Assembly: GCA_025642065.1 (NCBI GenBank)
Contig: JAODUP010000112.1
Location: 372,001 to 436,000 of the forward strand
Length of the DNA stretch: 64,000 bases
Direction of reading: 5' to 3'
Source of the DNA: Paralvinella palmiformis
Lineage: Eukaryota > Annelida > Polychaeta > Terebellida > Alvinellidae
Within the stretch, counting starts at the first letter, position 1; every line of letters begins with the position of its first letter. Below, piece by piece: positions 22,201 to 32,400 of the stretch. The notes below the pieces were generated by a model. It saw only the letters and a program-made list of their open reading frames with translations, was not told the DNA's origin and did not search any database. The position numbers were made by a program, and so were the translations under genes.

Positions 22201-25200
22201 TGTTCATCATCCAGCCATTGTTTAGATTATTTTCCAGATGTCTTGTATCATGTCGATGTCCCAGATGAGTATGTGTCTATTCCATGTGATCAGTTCAATC
22301 ATGACTAGATAACATACTCGTCTTGGACAGGAACACTCGCAGCCTTTAATTTTGGCCTGATGTGTTTTTTTTCTAATGCACTGTTGCTGAAAGGGGAAGT
22401 CTCCTCTGCTGAACTGGTATCATATTTGTCGACAACATTTCTACAACAAGTAAAACATGGGAAGCAACTAACATTGTCAAACAACATCTAACATTACTTC
22501 ACATCATCTTGATAATGGTTGTCAACCATCTGGCATGGTATATCACAACCTAATTTAGTTATAAGCAGTGATTTTCTGCTTCAATTAAAAACTAATTATC
22601 AACAAAATTAATCAGTTAGTCCAGTCAGCTCAGAGAAAGCCATCATCCTTTCCTCCAAATGTTCATTGTAATAAAACAGTTTATCTAAATTGTCATCTGC
22701 GTCAACATGATGTCTTATTTTCTTAATGCTGACTAGCTGTCTGGATCCTGCTTACCTGACTGTTCCATAACCTAGAAACCCTTCTTGGACCAGCTTGTCT
22801 TTGGTATCACATGTACCTGTTGCCAACAGACATGGTGATGATTGATGTTTTACGGCCACTTTTGCGCACATGATAGACTAAAAGGTAATGAAGCGAAGTC
22901 AAAGATGAAACAACCTTCAGATATGCCCACGCCGAGATTCAAACACGGGTGGTAGTGATCTGTGATCCAGCATGCTACCGCTAGACCACGGAGTCGCCAA
23001 CAGACATGACATTGTTGATAAATACAGTTCAGATGAAAGGTACCAGCCATGGGGTCAATCCCATTTTGTCAATTCCACTCGTTTCCATTTGGTCAATTTT
23101 TCAATTCAATTCCTCTTTTACCTACCACTTTTTATCATGAGTAGGTACTCCGAGTACCTACATGGAATACCTACTCTGAGTAGGATTGTCATGGAAGAAA
23201 TAAAATTCTGAATGAAAAAATTAATTTGTGGATAAAAAGTTTTTGTAGCAAACTTCAATTCTAACTCCAAATTTATCAATTCCAATTTCGTTTACAAAAA
23301 AATCAATTCAAATTTTGGCACTGTCCATTAATTCCACTTCCAGAATTGAATTGGATCAACAATGTTGTGTCTGTTGGCAACAGGTAGATGTGATACCAGT
23401 AATCACTGATCATTGTCGAAGTCTGTCACTATGTCTAAAAGGTACTCAAGATAGGTTCGATAATTCATCTGCAATTTGGCCTTTTCGAATATTACCCATG
23501 ACAGCATATAGACTGTTCTGGTATTTCAGTTAGGCCAACTGCTTGCTCGTACCCAAAGTGTAGTCCATCAGATTAGGCTTAAGAAGGAGCCACTTCCTTC
23601 ACCCAACTACATGTTTTGGAACGGGAATGAGCAAATTCCGGATAGCACATTGGTGATCAGGTGTAAAAATCTGACATTCGCAGAAATCTGACGTCTGTGG
23701 GAAATTTGATATCCTTGTGGGATGCTGGATATGGAGTGCTGATCATTAGTACAGTGATGATCTTTTTTAAAGGTCTAGTGATCGTTAGTCTTGACTGAAG
23801 TGGTTGTTTGTTTAGTCCATGTGATGCAGAAGCCATGACTAGATAAACACTCATCTTAGAAAAGACTGTAGCATGTTTTGAAGAAGGGTTAACATACAGG
23901 AACTGTGATGTGCTGCGATCTGGCTGAGTAGAGAACTGCTCTCTGATTATCGTTGATGGGTGTCGATCTAATCCATGTTGCTGTGGATACCATGACTAGA
24001 TTTACACTCATCCACGATGACAGTGTTGGCATCAATTATTTATATACACATGCACACACACCTTGAAATGTTCAGTTAGGGTTTAGCATCTACACTGGTC
24101 ACATTTGGAACACATCGCCATGGGCCAACTCCTTGGAGAAGCATCTCACAAACAGGTATGGGCCAAAGTCAAACCCACATCGTGGATGATGATCGATCTT
24201 TTTCAGCCACTTTTGTGAATGATAGGCTAAATGGGCTGAGCGACCTCCAAAGGTAATGAAGTGAAGTCGAAGGTGAAATGCCCACGCCAGGATTCGAACT
24301 CACATGGTAGTGATCTGTGGTCCAGCTTGCTACCAGTTACACCCTGGAGGTTTGCTAAATGGTGTTCTAAACACTGCAATGTTGGAAGTTTAGGACCAGT
24401 AGTTTACTAAAACTGTTCATAAATTAAGGACAAATTCCAAACAATGGCTGTGATTATTGCTGTACTTAGTATATATTTAGTGATTGGTACATTAACTGGC
24501 CATTATTATGACAAGATATTATATATTATAATGTGCATATCTTTTTTATTATATATTGTCTTTAATATATATTTGTGGCTGCAAATATTATTATTTATTG
24601 TATGCTGCATTCCATTTCCCGTATGAAAATAGCAATATGCTAAATGACCAAGGAACAGTGGTAAGACAGCCCCTTGGGCTACATTGTTTCCTCGCATAGC
24701 AGTACACATGTCAGTCTTGATTTATGTATATTTTTAAAATGTATTTCATTGTTATTGCCATTATATCTGTATATTCATGCATTGTTCTCCTATTATGTGA
24801 ATTCAATTCAATACAAAATTAAAATCTCATCAGCAAGAACAGGCCTAGATATTCTGGACAACTTGTGCTCCATTTTGATGCCAGGCTGAATATGATTGAA
24901 GTTTAAGATTTTATCATTTCATCCATTAGCACTTTGATCCTTATATCTGACTGAGGTCTTCGATGACTGTATGTTGAGTTAATGTCTCATATAACCATGA
25001 CTAGATATACATTCATCCAGGACTTTGGTTAAAAAGCATCGTGGTTGTGTTGAGGACTTTGGTTAAAAAGCATCGTTGTTGTGTTGAGGACTTTGGTTAA
25101 AAAGCATCGTTGTTGTGTTGAGGACTTTGGTTAAAAAGCATTCGTTGTTGTGTTGCCAGTCTGATAATAGTGAAGCTATCGTAGAATCAGTAAATTGTAT

Positions 25201-28200
25201 AATTAATGGTAATTTATATTGGATTGGGTGTAGGGTTTTAAAATTTTTGTGCATAATTGTGGGTTTTTATAATAAAACAATAATTAAAATTGGAGTGTAT
25301 GGTTTAATGAAATTGTTACTTCCATTATGATGTCGGAACAACAAAAGCAGTACCTGTGTGAACTAGTGTCCATTAGAAAGTCATCCCGAAAACTCGGGTC
25401 ATCCAGTCAGATACTATGGCAGGAGACTATGTCTCAGCTCAAGTCATATGGTGATGGTGCATTTAGTGTTGCAGCCTACATTGTGGAATAGGTTGCTGGC
25501 AGATATTAGAAATGCATTATCTCTGGAAAGTTTTAAATCGCAGATAAATAATATTATCTTTTAAATCACTTACAGGTTTATTTAATAGACATATTATTTG
25601 GGGTATTATTATATTACATATTATTTGTACAGTGCCTTTGAATGGCTCCTGCTAGTAAGGGCACTTGTAAGGGCATTATTATGAAGAGACACTGTGAAAA
25701 CAGTATTCTATGCTAGTATATGTTGATAGGTCATATTGTTTTACCAGCTTTCATGACTATATTATATCACACAGCACAAGGAGTCCATACAGCAGAAGCT
25801 AATACCAGAGCTAGAGACGCGCTTGAGAAAGCGGTGCGAAAAATTGGTTTGTTACCATGACAACTGTACCAAGGTACACGATGAACAATCAGGTAGAGTG
25901 TGTACAAATCTTATCAACAGTGTTGAAACTCGCTTATATCACATACTTTCCAAAGGCATGAATTTCAAATAATCTTCCGTGGATACCCTAAATTCAGCAC
26001 AGTGTTTACAGTTGTTCCTCACTGGCCACGGTGCTGGAAATAGTCTCATTTTGAAGAGGGAATCCGATAGAATGACGTATGTGCTGGTGAATTTCAAAAC
26101 TTGAGATGTTTGAGTGAGACAACATTTCAGCCACTGAGGAAATGAAATTATGTGACAGACACTTTAGATGTGACTAAAGATGCAACTTAAAAGGGGCCAC
26201 TGTGGTCACTGGTGCTGAAAGTGATTTGTGTAGTACTACAGGTGAAGAAAGGGTTTACATTGCATATCTGCACCATCCAGCCAATGCAAGCTTCTATAGC
26301 TGAATTTAGTTACATGCATTGGGGACTTCTCAATTTGCTGTGGGTGATGGTACAAACAAATCATGTTCTTTGTTTACAAACTGACCCACTCTAATAAACT
26401 GTTCAAGCCTTGCCTTTGGTTTCCTTCTATGAGATGATGAATTATCCTTAATCAGCAAAATCCACCGTTTAATTTGATACCTTATGTGGTATACTTTGAA
26501 GCAAATTAAGTGACACTCACAATTTCCCTGTTCGTCCAATATTGCTGGATTATTTTTGGAATTGTGCCTTGCTCGTCTGCCTTTGTGAGCATAGGGAGCC
26601 TCATCAACCCTAGCATGTTACTTAACAACATTTAGTTGCTTAATAAACTGCTTATTTTAATGAGCTGATTAATATTCCAAATTTTATAATAAATGGGTGG
26701 ATTTGAATTCTTCAGATTAAATTACATAAATTTGTCAATATTCATGTTGGTTGATACAGGGATCACAGGGTAAGCTCAATTTGGATAATAAAAATGTCCA
26801 AATATGCATTGAAAAGGGTGCCATTGGTTAAGTCAGTTGGCAACTCATTTCCCCTTTGTTTTTCTGTCCATTGAAAAGAGCCAGTTTTTAAATGTTAAGA
26901 AATTCATAGAAAATTAATGGATTAACCGAGTCTTAAAAAATCGCATTGTTTTCTTCGTTGGAGCAAACTCTGCCCAATAAACTTTATTCTCAAAGTTAAT
27001 TTTCTGTCTGAACTCCCTACCTTAATAAATGATTATTCAATCTTTGTTCCATTTAGAGCTAAAAGCCGAGGGTCCATTCGAATTAAAAAACAGATTTATC
27101 TTATTATTTTGTACATCAGTGTATTCAGAAATGTATTTATAATTCTTTCGTATTTCATGTTATCATAGTAGATGTTATCAGATGCATATAAACTATTATC
27201 AGTTCAGATTCTAAATTTTGTCCAGAGTTCAGGGGTTCTAGTTTTATAGTGGAGTATCCCCAGGCTGTCGCTTGTTTGGCACAGCCTGAATGCTCTTATT
27301 GGGTGTATTGAGCCTATTATCTGTAGTGTACTATATTTTTTTAATTAATTTAAAAAGTGGCTCATCTTTGTATGTAATAAATGTGTGGTAAAAGTAATTA
27401 ACGTCATAAAGATTCTAGTACCATGTTTGTATTCAATTAGATGTTCTATATTAGTATTATAATAATAATAAATGTTTTTATTATAAAGTTACAGCTTTCT
27501 GATAATAAAGACAATAAATTTGTGAAATTTGGTTGAAATGGTCAGTTTGTCTGTGTGTGTCATCGTTTTTAATCGATATTTTTGTGTTTGCAGAAAGCCG
27601 GGAAATGGCATTTACCAAAGCTTCGCAGCTTCCTTCACTAATAGAAGCTGAGCAACTGAAGCTGGAAGAAATGAAGCAGTCAGTATATGATGTCAGGGAT
27701 AGCATTGATAGACAGATTAAACTGTATACACGGGTAAAGAGTGATGTTACTTGTTAATCATATGCAGTTTATCATAAGGTTTCTAGTAAGTGTACAGTTC
27801 ACAAGGCCTCTTGTACAACATGATGCATATGTTTAAAGATGGTTCACGTCACTTCATGGAGCAAGTAGCGTTTCCACTATCCTTTTGAAATAAAGCGGAC
27901 GCTGCACATATCACTAGGCATTGTAGAAAACAAGATGCATGATTAAATTATGCATTATTGAAAAATCGATGTACTTCTGTTTAATGATACACTTCAATAG
28001 GAAACTAGTTGGTAGTTATAAGAGTTGGATTTTTCTAAATTACCCAAAGTCCTGCCCATTAAGCTGAGGTCATATTTACGGCTAATCCAACCTAAAAAGC
28101 ATAACTTTTCCCTGTAGTATTTTTAGATGATATCAAACGTTTTGAAAACATGAAATAGCAAAGAAACATATTCGAAAATCACGCTTGTGAACCAGAAAGT

Positions 28201-30693
28201 GAACTATGGGAACATTGAAAGGTATTTGAAAGACAAGATTGCATTGTGAAAGAAAGATAAAATTACTGAAATTATTTTTTTTTAATTTAAACCGAACTTT
28301 TTTGTTTACACTAATCCTGTATTATTACCACAACGATAAGCACACTCTTCTACAAAAAGAAGATATGCATCTATTCCGCCAAACGAATGAGATATGACGC
28401 TCATGGGTACGGGATGTCTTGTTACCAATGCTGCCTTCCATAATTGCACGAATCAAATAATTCTACATGTAACTATTGATTTTCGTTATATAGCCATGAA
28501 TCATTATCATCAACTTGTTTCACTTCTATTTTAATTCTCTCCATGACTGCATGAGTTTAGATCAAAATGACGATTTGCTGTCCTTTGCTTATAGATCTAG
28601 ATAGAGTATAGACAGCTGCTAACACACTGAAATTTATTTGATTAGCACCGGCCATTAAGCCGACCTCCAAAAATAAGGAGCAAAATATTGACACAAAGTA
28701 TCAGCTTAATGGCTACTATGCTACTTTGTGGAACCATGGTTTTACAAAAAAAAAATACGAGTATATAGTTGAATCTGTGTGCCCGGTTAACATGGAGTTG
28801 GTACATTAAAAAGTATTTAGATATGAATACTTAATATCGGTTTAAATAAAAATTCTTGGCAAATATAAACGTATATAAGTACATTTATACTTTTTGAAAT
28901 ATTTCAGATGTAACTAAGAGATAGTTTTGGTTTTATTTATTTTTGATGGCCACTATGATGAGCTTATATTTTATTTTAAACGTTGTAGTCATTAATGGAA
29001 TCACTTGAGACCCTGGAAACGATAATTACCAGATACAAGTTAGAAAATCAGTCGAAGAATGACACAGTAACCTGCCAGTGGCTTGCTCTCAGATGTGAAG
29101 CTATTTGTGCCAAAGTGAAGTAAGTACTTTTATCACCCATGATTTGCATGATAATATCTACCATAGACCATTCAAAAGAAATTGCATCGAACCTGTGTAC
29201 AAGTCGAGTGGCCAATTTTTCTTTTTCAATTGATATCTAATAATTAACAACATTTTGCTGGAAGATTTGTTTGTAAAATACCATGTGGTATATTTGTACC
29301 TGCAATATTATGTAACTGTGAATGATGCCCAATCATTAGAACCTCATAATTGGTAGAGTTGACTCAGATAATGATGAATTTTGATACTGGAACACGATCA
29401 AATGAATTTTTCACAGCGATTGTGATTATATATATATATATATATACATATAACAAAGCATAAGATGTGATATAATTGTGACAGTGGAGTCTTCTGTAAT
29501 ATAGGAACATGTGAAAAAATAAAAAAATCAACATTCCATAAGGGATCAGGTTAGCTTGGGGTTGCTATGATGCAGTGTCCTATAATGTTTCACTAAACTC
29601 AGACTTGTTATTACCTAAATGTTTATTCCTATAGGTGTTTATATATAAAGTTGTGATTTAACCTATTGTAGAACCTTATTGGGTTATGCATAACATACAG
29701 CGTATTTGTTTTCATAAAATCTTGGTAGGTTTTCAGTCTTGAAAATTAGTCCCTCAAGTATATGCTCCTCTCCTTCACAGTGGCTTTATGACATGTAGCA
29801 TTGAGTGGGTTGAGGTAAAGACCATCATTTCACCTGTTATCTATTATGTTACTATTTGTGATTATGTTTACAGATTGATGCAGTTAGATCTGATGTCCAA
29901 CATGTATTATAGTGACACAGTAGAAGCTCTAAACAAAATCAGGTAAGTAATGACTGCTAACCTTGTGGGGATTCAGGATTTACAATTTGCCTACTTTGTC
30001 CTCGTACGTATTGTGAGAGGCAACCGAAAGGACCTGATAATAAATAAACTTTTTGTGCGACTATATTATGAAACCAAACTCGGTTCTTTGTAAACAAATC
30101 CTGATAGTGGGTTACAGATGATTTGTACATATCTCTGTATGGAGTAAAGTTAACTTATTTGGGGTTTGATGCAATTTGGGCTTGATAAGCTGTGTGCGTA
30201 TGTGATAATTGCTTAACATTTTTGTTTAAAACAGTTAGAATTTAGTCTTAGATTGGAGGGAGCTACCTAGGCACAGAAAATGAGGATCAAGAGTAAAATG
30301 GACTTATTTATTGATTGGAGCCAGTGGGAAGACAAATATTGCTATGCTGGACCCCTCTAGGTCCGGTTTCTAGTTTGGGCAGCTTGATAGTAAATGAAAG
30401 TGCCAGTAGAACCAATTAATTGTTAAATGTTTTAAGCCTATGTATTTAAATGTTTAGTACATAATCTGTTTATTTATTTTGAATTCTACAGAAAGGAGTT
30501 GGAACACACTGGAATTAAAACCGAGGAGGAGACCATTAAAACGAAACAGATACTGAAGGTTTACGAAGGAATTGGCACAGAATTTGAACAGCTTGTTGAA
30601 GACTATGCCAAGCTGAAGTTCGATATAGACAGTAACAGATGGGCAGTCAGAACAATGAAGAAAAGTACACAAAATGATGACAGTGCTGGCTGA
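19042..30693 (+). CDS. HAUS4: HAUS4, HAUS augmin-like complex subunit 4
   Basis: HAUS4 is a coiled-coil subunit of augmin, which binds spindle microtubules and recruits gamma-tubulin rings for branched nucleation in mitosis. Eight exons join in frame: 19042-19224, 19672-19785, 21840-21977, 25775-25892, 27594-27733, 28989-29119, 29874-29942 and 30492-30693. They give about 364 residues, close to the usual length of about 363. Family hallmarks are the N-terminal LPIHLNAEDVEHNPGF followed by LLKSLSK, then KWLEQRVLLGELQELLLD, CEKLVCYHDN and the C-terminal ILKVYEGIGTEFEQLVEDYA followed by NRWAV. Acidic and Lys-rich heptad-like helices dominate the second half. The first 15 residues are doubtful: an acceptor (TTTCCTTTGTTCAG) ends at 19087, so the true start may lie in an unseen upstream exon ending in G. 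Confidence 0.93.
19672..19785 (+). CDS. HAUS4: HAUS4 exon 2
   Basis: The acceptor ends ATACCAG and the donor is GTATGT. It has 38 codons, AESELRREKGKWLEQRVLLG to RADAQ, and matches the KTTWLRSEILHRVIQELL region of the family. Confidence 0.9.
19876..20591 (+). mobile_element. Mutator-like (MULE) element with long TIRs, degenerate (HAUS4 intron 2)
   Basis: Two arms of about 109 bp, 19910-20018 and 20465-20573, are inverted repeats of each other. Shared blocks are CCAACTAT, TTTTGGCCAATGTATGAAAT, AAAATTAAC-like and ATTTCTTA-CTAAGAATGG. The arms flank a short plus-strand frame with PRTNNICDGWNKRF (from 20125), the RTNN-x-x-x-GW-type motif of MULE transposases. ACATGTAA occurs just outside both ends (19868-19875 and 20592-20599), a candidate 8 bp target-site duplication. 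Confidence 0.65.
20071..20289 (+). pseudogene. MULE transposase C-terminal fragment
   Basis: A frame of 72 codons between the TIRs contains PRTNNICDGWNKRF and a charged helix HITRVLIQDDQRKKPRKIY. It matches the region just after the third catalytic block of MULE-type transposases. No upstream DDE core is left. Confidence 0.5.
21576..21770 (+). repeat. SINE family A, full-length
   Basis: GGGCACCTCTGTGGTCTAAC (head), GGGTTCGAATCTCAATGTGG (box B), CATATCTGAAGGGTGTTTCA, GACTTCGCTTCATTACC and the 3' end GGCCATAAAACATCAATCAT. It lies just upstream of HAUS4 exon 3. Confidence 0.9.
21840..21977 (+). CDS. HAUS4: HAUS4 exon 3 (probable GC donor)
   Basis: The acceptor is TTTCTGTCTGTTTCAG. It has 46 codons, FYEAVGEMVTLAEIGDYLQC to DIDSCNQHKQ. 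No GT follows the expected end, where the sequence is CAG|GCAATT. The next in-frame GT (GAC|GTAATC, about 30 nt on) would add ten residues absent from the family, so a GC-AG intron fits better. Confidence 0.85.
22300..22310 (+). repeat. CATGACTAGAT diverged repeat, copy 1
   Basis: Core of a diverged unit of about 55 bp. Other copies are at 23834, 23991 and 24996, all in HAUS4 intron 3. Confidence 0.5.
22838..22997 (-). repeat. SINE family A, inverted
   Basis: The minus-strand head GGTCTAGCGGTAGCATGCTG, a decayed box B (GTTTGAATCTCGG) and the AAAACATCAATCATC end are present. Confidence 0.88.
23045..23365. repeat. GGAATTGA-rich repeat family F, second copy (inverted relative to 15,372)
   Basis: It begins CATGGGGTCAATCCCATTTT. 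The palindrome GAGTAGGTACTC C GAGTACCTAC lies at 23139-23161, followed by an extra half, TACCTACTCTGAGTAGG. The 3' edge is AATTGAATTGGATCAACA. Confidence 0.6.
23834..23844 (+). repeat. CATGACTAGAT diverged repeat, copy 2
   Basis: Flanked by GTCCATGTGATGCAGAAGC and AAACACTCATC, as in copy 3. Confidence 0.5.
23991..24001 (+). repeat. CATGACTAGAT diverged repeat, copy 3
   Basis: Flanked by AATCCATGTTGCTGTGGATA and TTACACTCATCC; about 157 bp after copy 2. Confidence 0.5.
24186..24350 (-). repeat. SINE family A, inverted
   Basis: Blocks GGCTAAATGGGCTGAGCGAC, GGTAATGAAGTGAAGTCGAA and GCCAGGATTCGAACTCACA run in the same order as in the other inverted copies. Confidence 0.88.
24996..25006 (+). repeat. 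CATGACTAGAT diverged repeat, copy 4
   Basis: It is followed by ATACATTCATCCAGGACTTT, which runs directly into the 34-bp tandem array. Confidence 0.5.
25018..25158 (+). repeat. 34-bp tandem repeat, four copies
   Basis: The unit TTGAGGACTTTGGTTAAAAA + GCATCGTTGTTGTG is repeated about four times. The first copy has GTGGTT and the last a one-base insertion (GCATTCG). It lies in HAUS4 intron 3. Confidence 0.9.
25344..25690 (+). mobile_element. CR1/L2-like LINE, 3' end (5'-truncated)
   Basis: TACCTGTGTGAACT, TCCATTAGAAAGTCATCC, GGTCATCCAGTCAGATACTA and ATAGGTTGCTGGCAGATATT match the copy at 60,960-61,130 closely. It encodes the decayed YLCELVSIRKS...LKSYGDGAFSVAA block that ends such RT ORFs. The tail is TTGAATGGCTCCTGCTAGTA. 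Confidence 0.8.
25775..25892 (+). CDS. HAUS4: HAUS4 exon 4
   Basis: The acceptor is TATATCACACAG and the donor is GTAGAG (phase 1). It encodes HKESIQQKLIPELETRLRKR and CEKLVCYHDNCTKVHDEQS. The KKC-x-L-x-CYHD block is characteristic of HAUS4. Confidence 0.92.
27236..27300 (-). repeat. SINE family B, tail fragment
   Basis: AGTATCCCCAGGCTGTCGCT and GGCACAGCCT are the 3' end of SINE B, inverted. Confidence 0.55.
27594..27733 (+). CDS. HAUS4: HAUS4 exon 5
   Basis: The acceptor is TTTTTGTGTTTGCAG and the donor is GTAAAG (phase 0). It encodes ESREMAFTKASQLPSLIEAE and EEMKQSVYDVRDSIDRQ, a charged alpha-helical, coiled-coil-like stretch. Confidence 0.92.
28989..29119 (+). CDS. HAUS4: HAUS4 exon 6
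   Basis: The acceptor is AAACGTTGTAG and the donor is GTAAGT (phase 2). It encodes SLMESLETLETIITRYKLEN to WLALRCEAICAKVK, matching the LEVKCGAMILKL block of the family. Confidence 0.92.
29874..29942 (+). CDS. HAUS4: HAUS4 exon 7
   Basis: The acceptor is TTATGTTTACAG and the donor is GTAAGT. It encodes LMQLDLMSNMYYSDTVEALN KIR, matching the family's ELKILSDTYTVEKVEVH region. Confidence 0.9.
30492..30693 (+). CDS. HAUS4: HAUS4 exon 8 and stop
   Basis: The acceptor is TTTTGAATTCTACAG. It encodes KELEHTGIKTEEETIKTKQI, then LKVYEGIGTEFEQLVEDYAK and NRWAVRTMKKSTQNDD, ending in TGA at 30691-30693. The YE-x-G-x-EF-x-LV...NRWA block is the C-terminal signature of HAUS4. Confidence 0.95.
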
Positions 30694-31880
30694 CGTAGTC
30701 ATGTCTGTGTGCAATCCAAAAAATGTAATGACTCTCACAAAATTCCAACTTAAATACATTCGTCCACATGGAAATCAGCACAAAATGACCGCTGCATCAA
30801 TCAGTCTATAAGGCCAGTCTTTCTGCTGCTCCGAAGCGGAGTCGCAAGCCGAGAATCGGAACCGTGTATGCTGGCGATAAAGAGCCAAGCACTGACCGCG
30901 CATGCGCCTATTTTAGCTTGTTTCGGATGTGGATATAAAAAGATCTGAGCCAACGTGTTACAATCACATCATATAGTTGGACAGATGTGATATCTTGGAC
31001 CTCCTTTATTCTTGTTTGAACATCTTCAAATATGTTGAAAGCCTCAACCTAAATTTAGACCAAAAAAGCTGTTTTCTGCTCAGGAGCCATATTAAAAAAG
31101 GTAGAGGTAAAGGATTTGGGAGTCAGAGCATGCGTGAGTGCTCGCCGCTATTGGGAGTCAGCACATGCGCATTGAGTGCTTGGACCTTTAGTGCTAGCAA
31201 ACACGGTTCCAATGCTCGGCTATGCAACAACTTTGTTTTAACAAATATTTCTCAATACGCAGAAAATCATATCTGCAGGTTTCTGATGGTTTAAACATCA
31301 TTCGATAGATAACGTCACCATGCACAATCACCCCCACAAGCAAGCCAATTTGTCCCATATACACACACAGTGAAGAAACGCAAGAAAACTGATATTTCAA
31401 AGACCGAATATGACCCAATATTACCGACAAATACAAGCAGAATTTAAGCATGAAAAAAGTAGTTGAAATTTATTTTTCATTTTTTTCGTAATTCCATACA
31501 GAGGTTTTGGAGTCATACGGTCGGGTAACCCCAGCAAGATTATTTTTAAGACTGCCCTAACAATGATGAAATCTGATGTGGCAATGCTATAGCTGCAGTA
31601 TAGATTCAAATATTTCACCAATGGTACTATTTTCTGGATGGATTCTGAATAATGTTTAGAAGGTCACCACAGCATGATGCAGTTGGTGTGCAAGTGTGTC
31701 AAATGTCAGTATGTGGTATGTATGGGCTGTGTCATTTGGTTAGTAATTTCTATAGACAGTAGACACTCAGCCAGATGTACCGAGTGCGACCTGTGGCAAG
31801 GGTGGAAAAAAACCACTCGTTCACTTACAGTGGATTGAACCAATGCCTGTCGGTGCTTCCCATCTCATTTGCTTGCTGGT
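30694..31880. other. Downstream of HAUS4, nothing recognised
   Basis: It should hold the HAUS4 3' UTR. No canonical AATAAA was found close to the stop. A GC-richer patch with GCGCATGCGCC-like and CGCATGAGTG elements lies at 30,830-31,190. No exon is recognised. Confidence 0.5.
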
Positions 31881-31883
31881 AGT

Positions 31884-31950
31884 TCGGGGAGTATTGCCAG
31901 GCTGTCGCTTGTTTGGCACAGCCTCTATGGTGGAGTCCTTCTCCGTAGAG
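31884..31950 (-). repeat. SINE family B, tail fragment
   Basis: TTCGGGGAGTATTGCCAGGC, TGTCGCTTGTTTGGCACAG and CCTCTATGGTGGAG match the 3' end of SINE B. Confidence 0.6.
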
Positions 31951-32189
31951 TTTCTGTATCTGAAAATGGCTTTGTAAAGTTCCGGTCCCGGACGTACCAT
32001 TGCCGAACCTTTACAAAGGATTTGGGGGGGAGGGGGTTGCCTTTTGACAGATGTATGGGTCTTCCCATCTCATCTCTTCATGGCAGCTTTTATAGTAAAT
32101 TACAGCAACAGTCAATCAGCCATGAAGTCATATTTTGCAGTATCAGGTTAAAAAGGTAAATCTTGGCCACTTAGGTTGTGTGCAAGACT

Positions 32190-32400
32190 TAGTGTTTAAT
32201 ACTGTTGAACAGCGCCTTTGTGTATAGCCTGATTTTTCTTGACCTTGATCCTGTTTAAGCCTCAGTAGTAGACCTCTGGTGTGCTTTGCAAGGCTCTGTT
32301 CTTGGACCGCCGCTGTTCACTCTGTACACTAAGCTCTCCTATCCACAGCCACAAATTAATATGTTGTCACCTAGATTTGTTTGTAATAGTTGATAGATTG
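32190..32400 (+). pseudogene. LINE reverse-transcriptase fragment
   Basis: One frame reads QGSVLGPPLFTLYT (about 32,290-32,335), the conserved GVPQGSVLGPLLF block of CR1/L2/Jockey-type reverse transcriptases. GGTGTG just upstream is in a shifted frame. The flanks are decayed. Confidence 0.6.
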
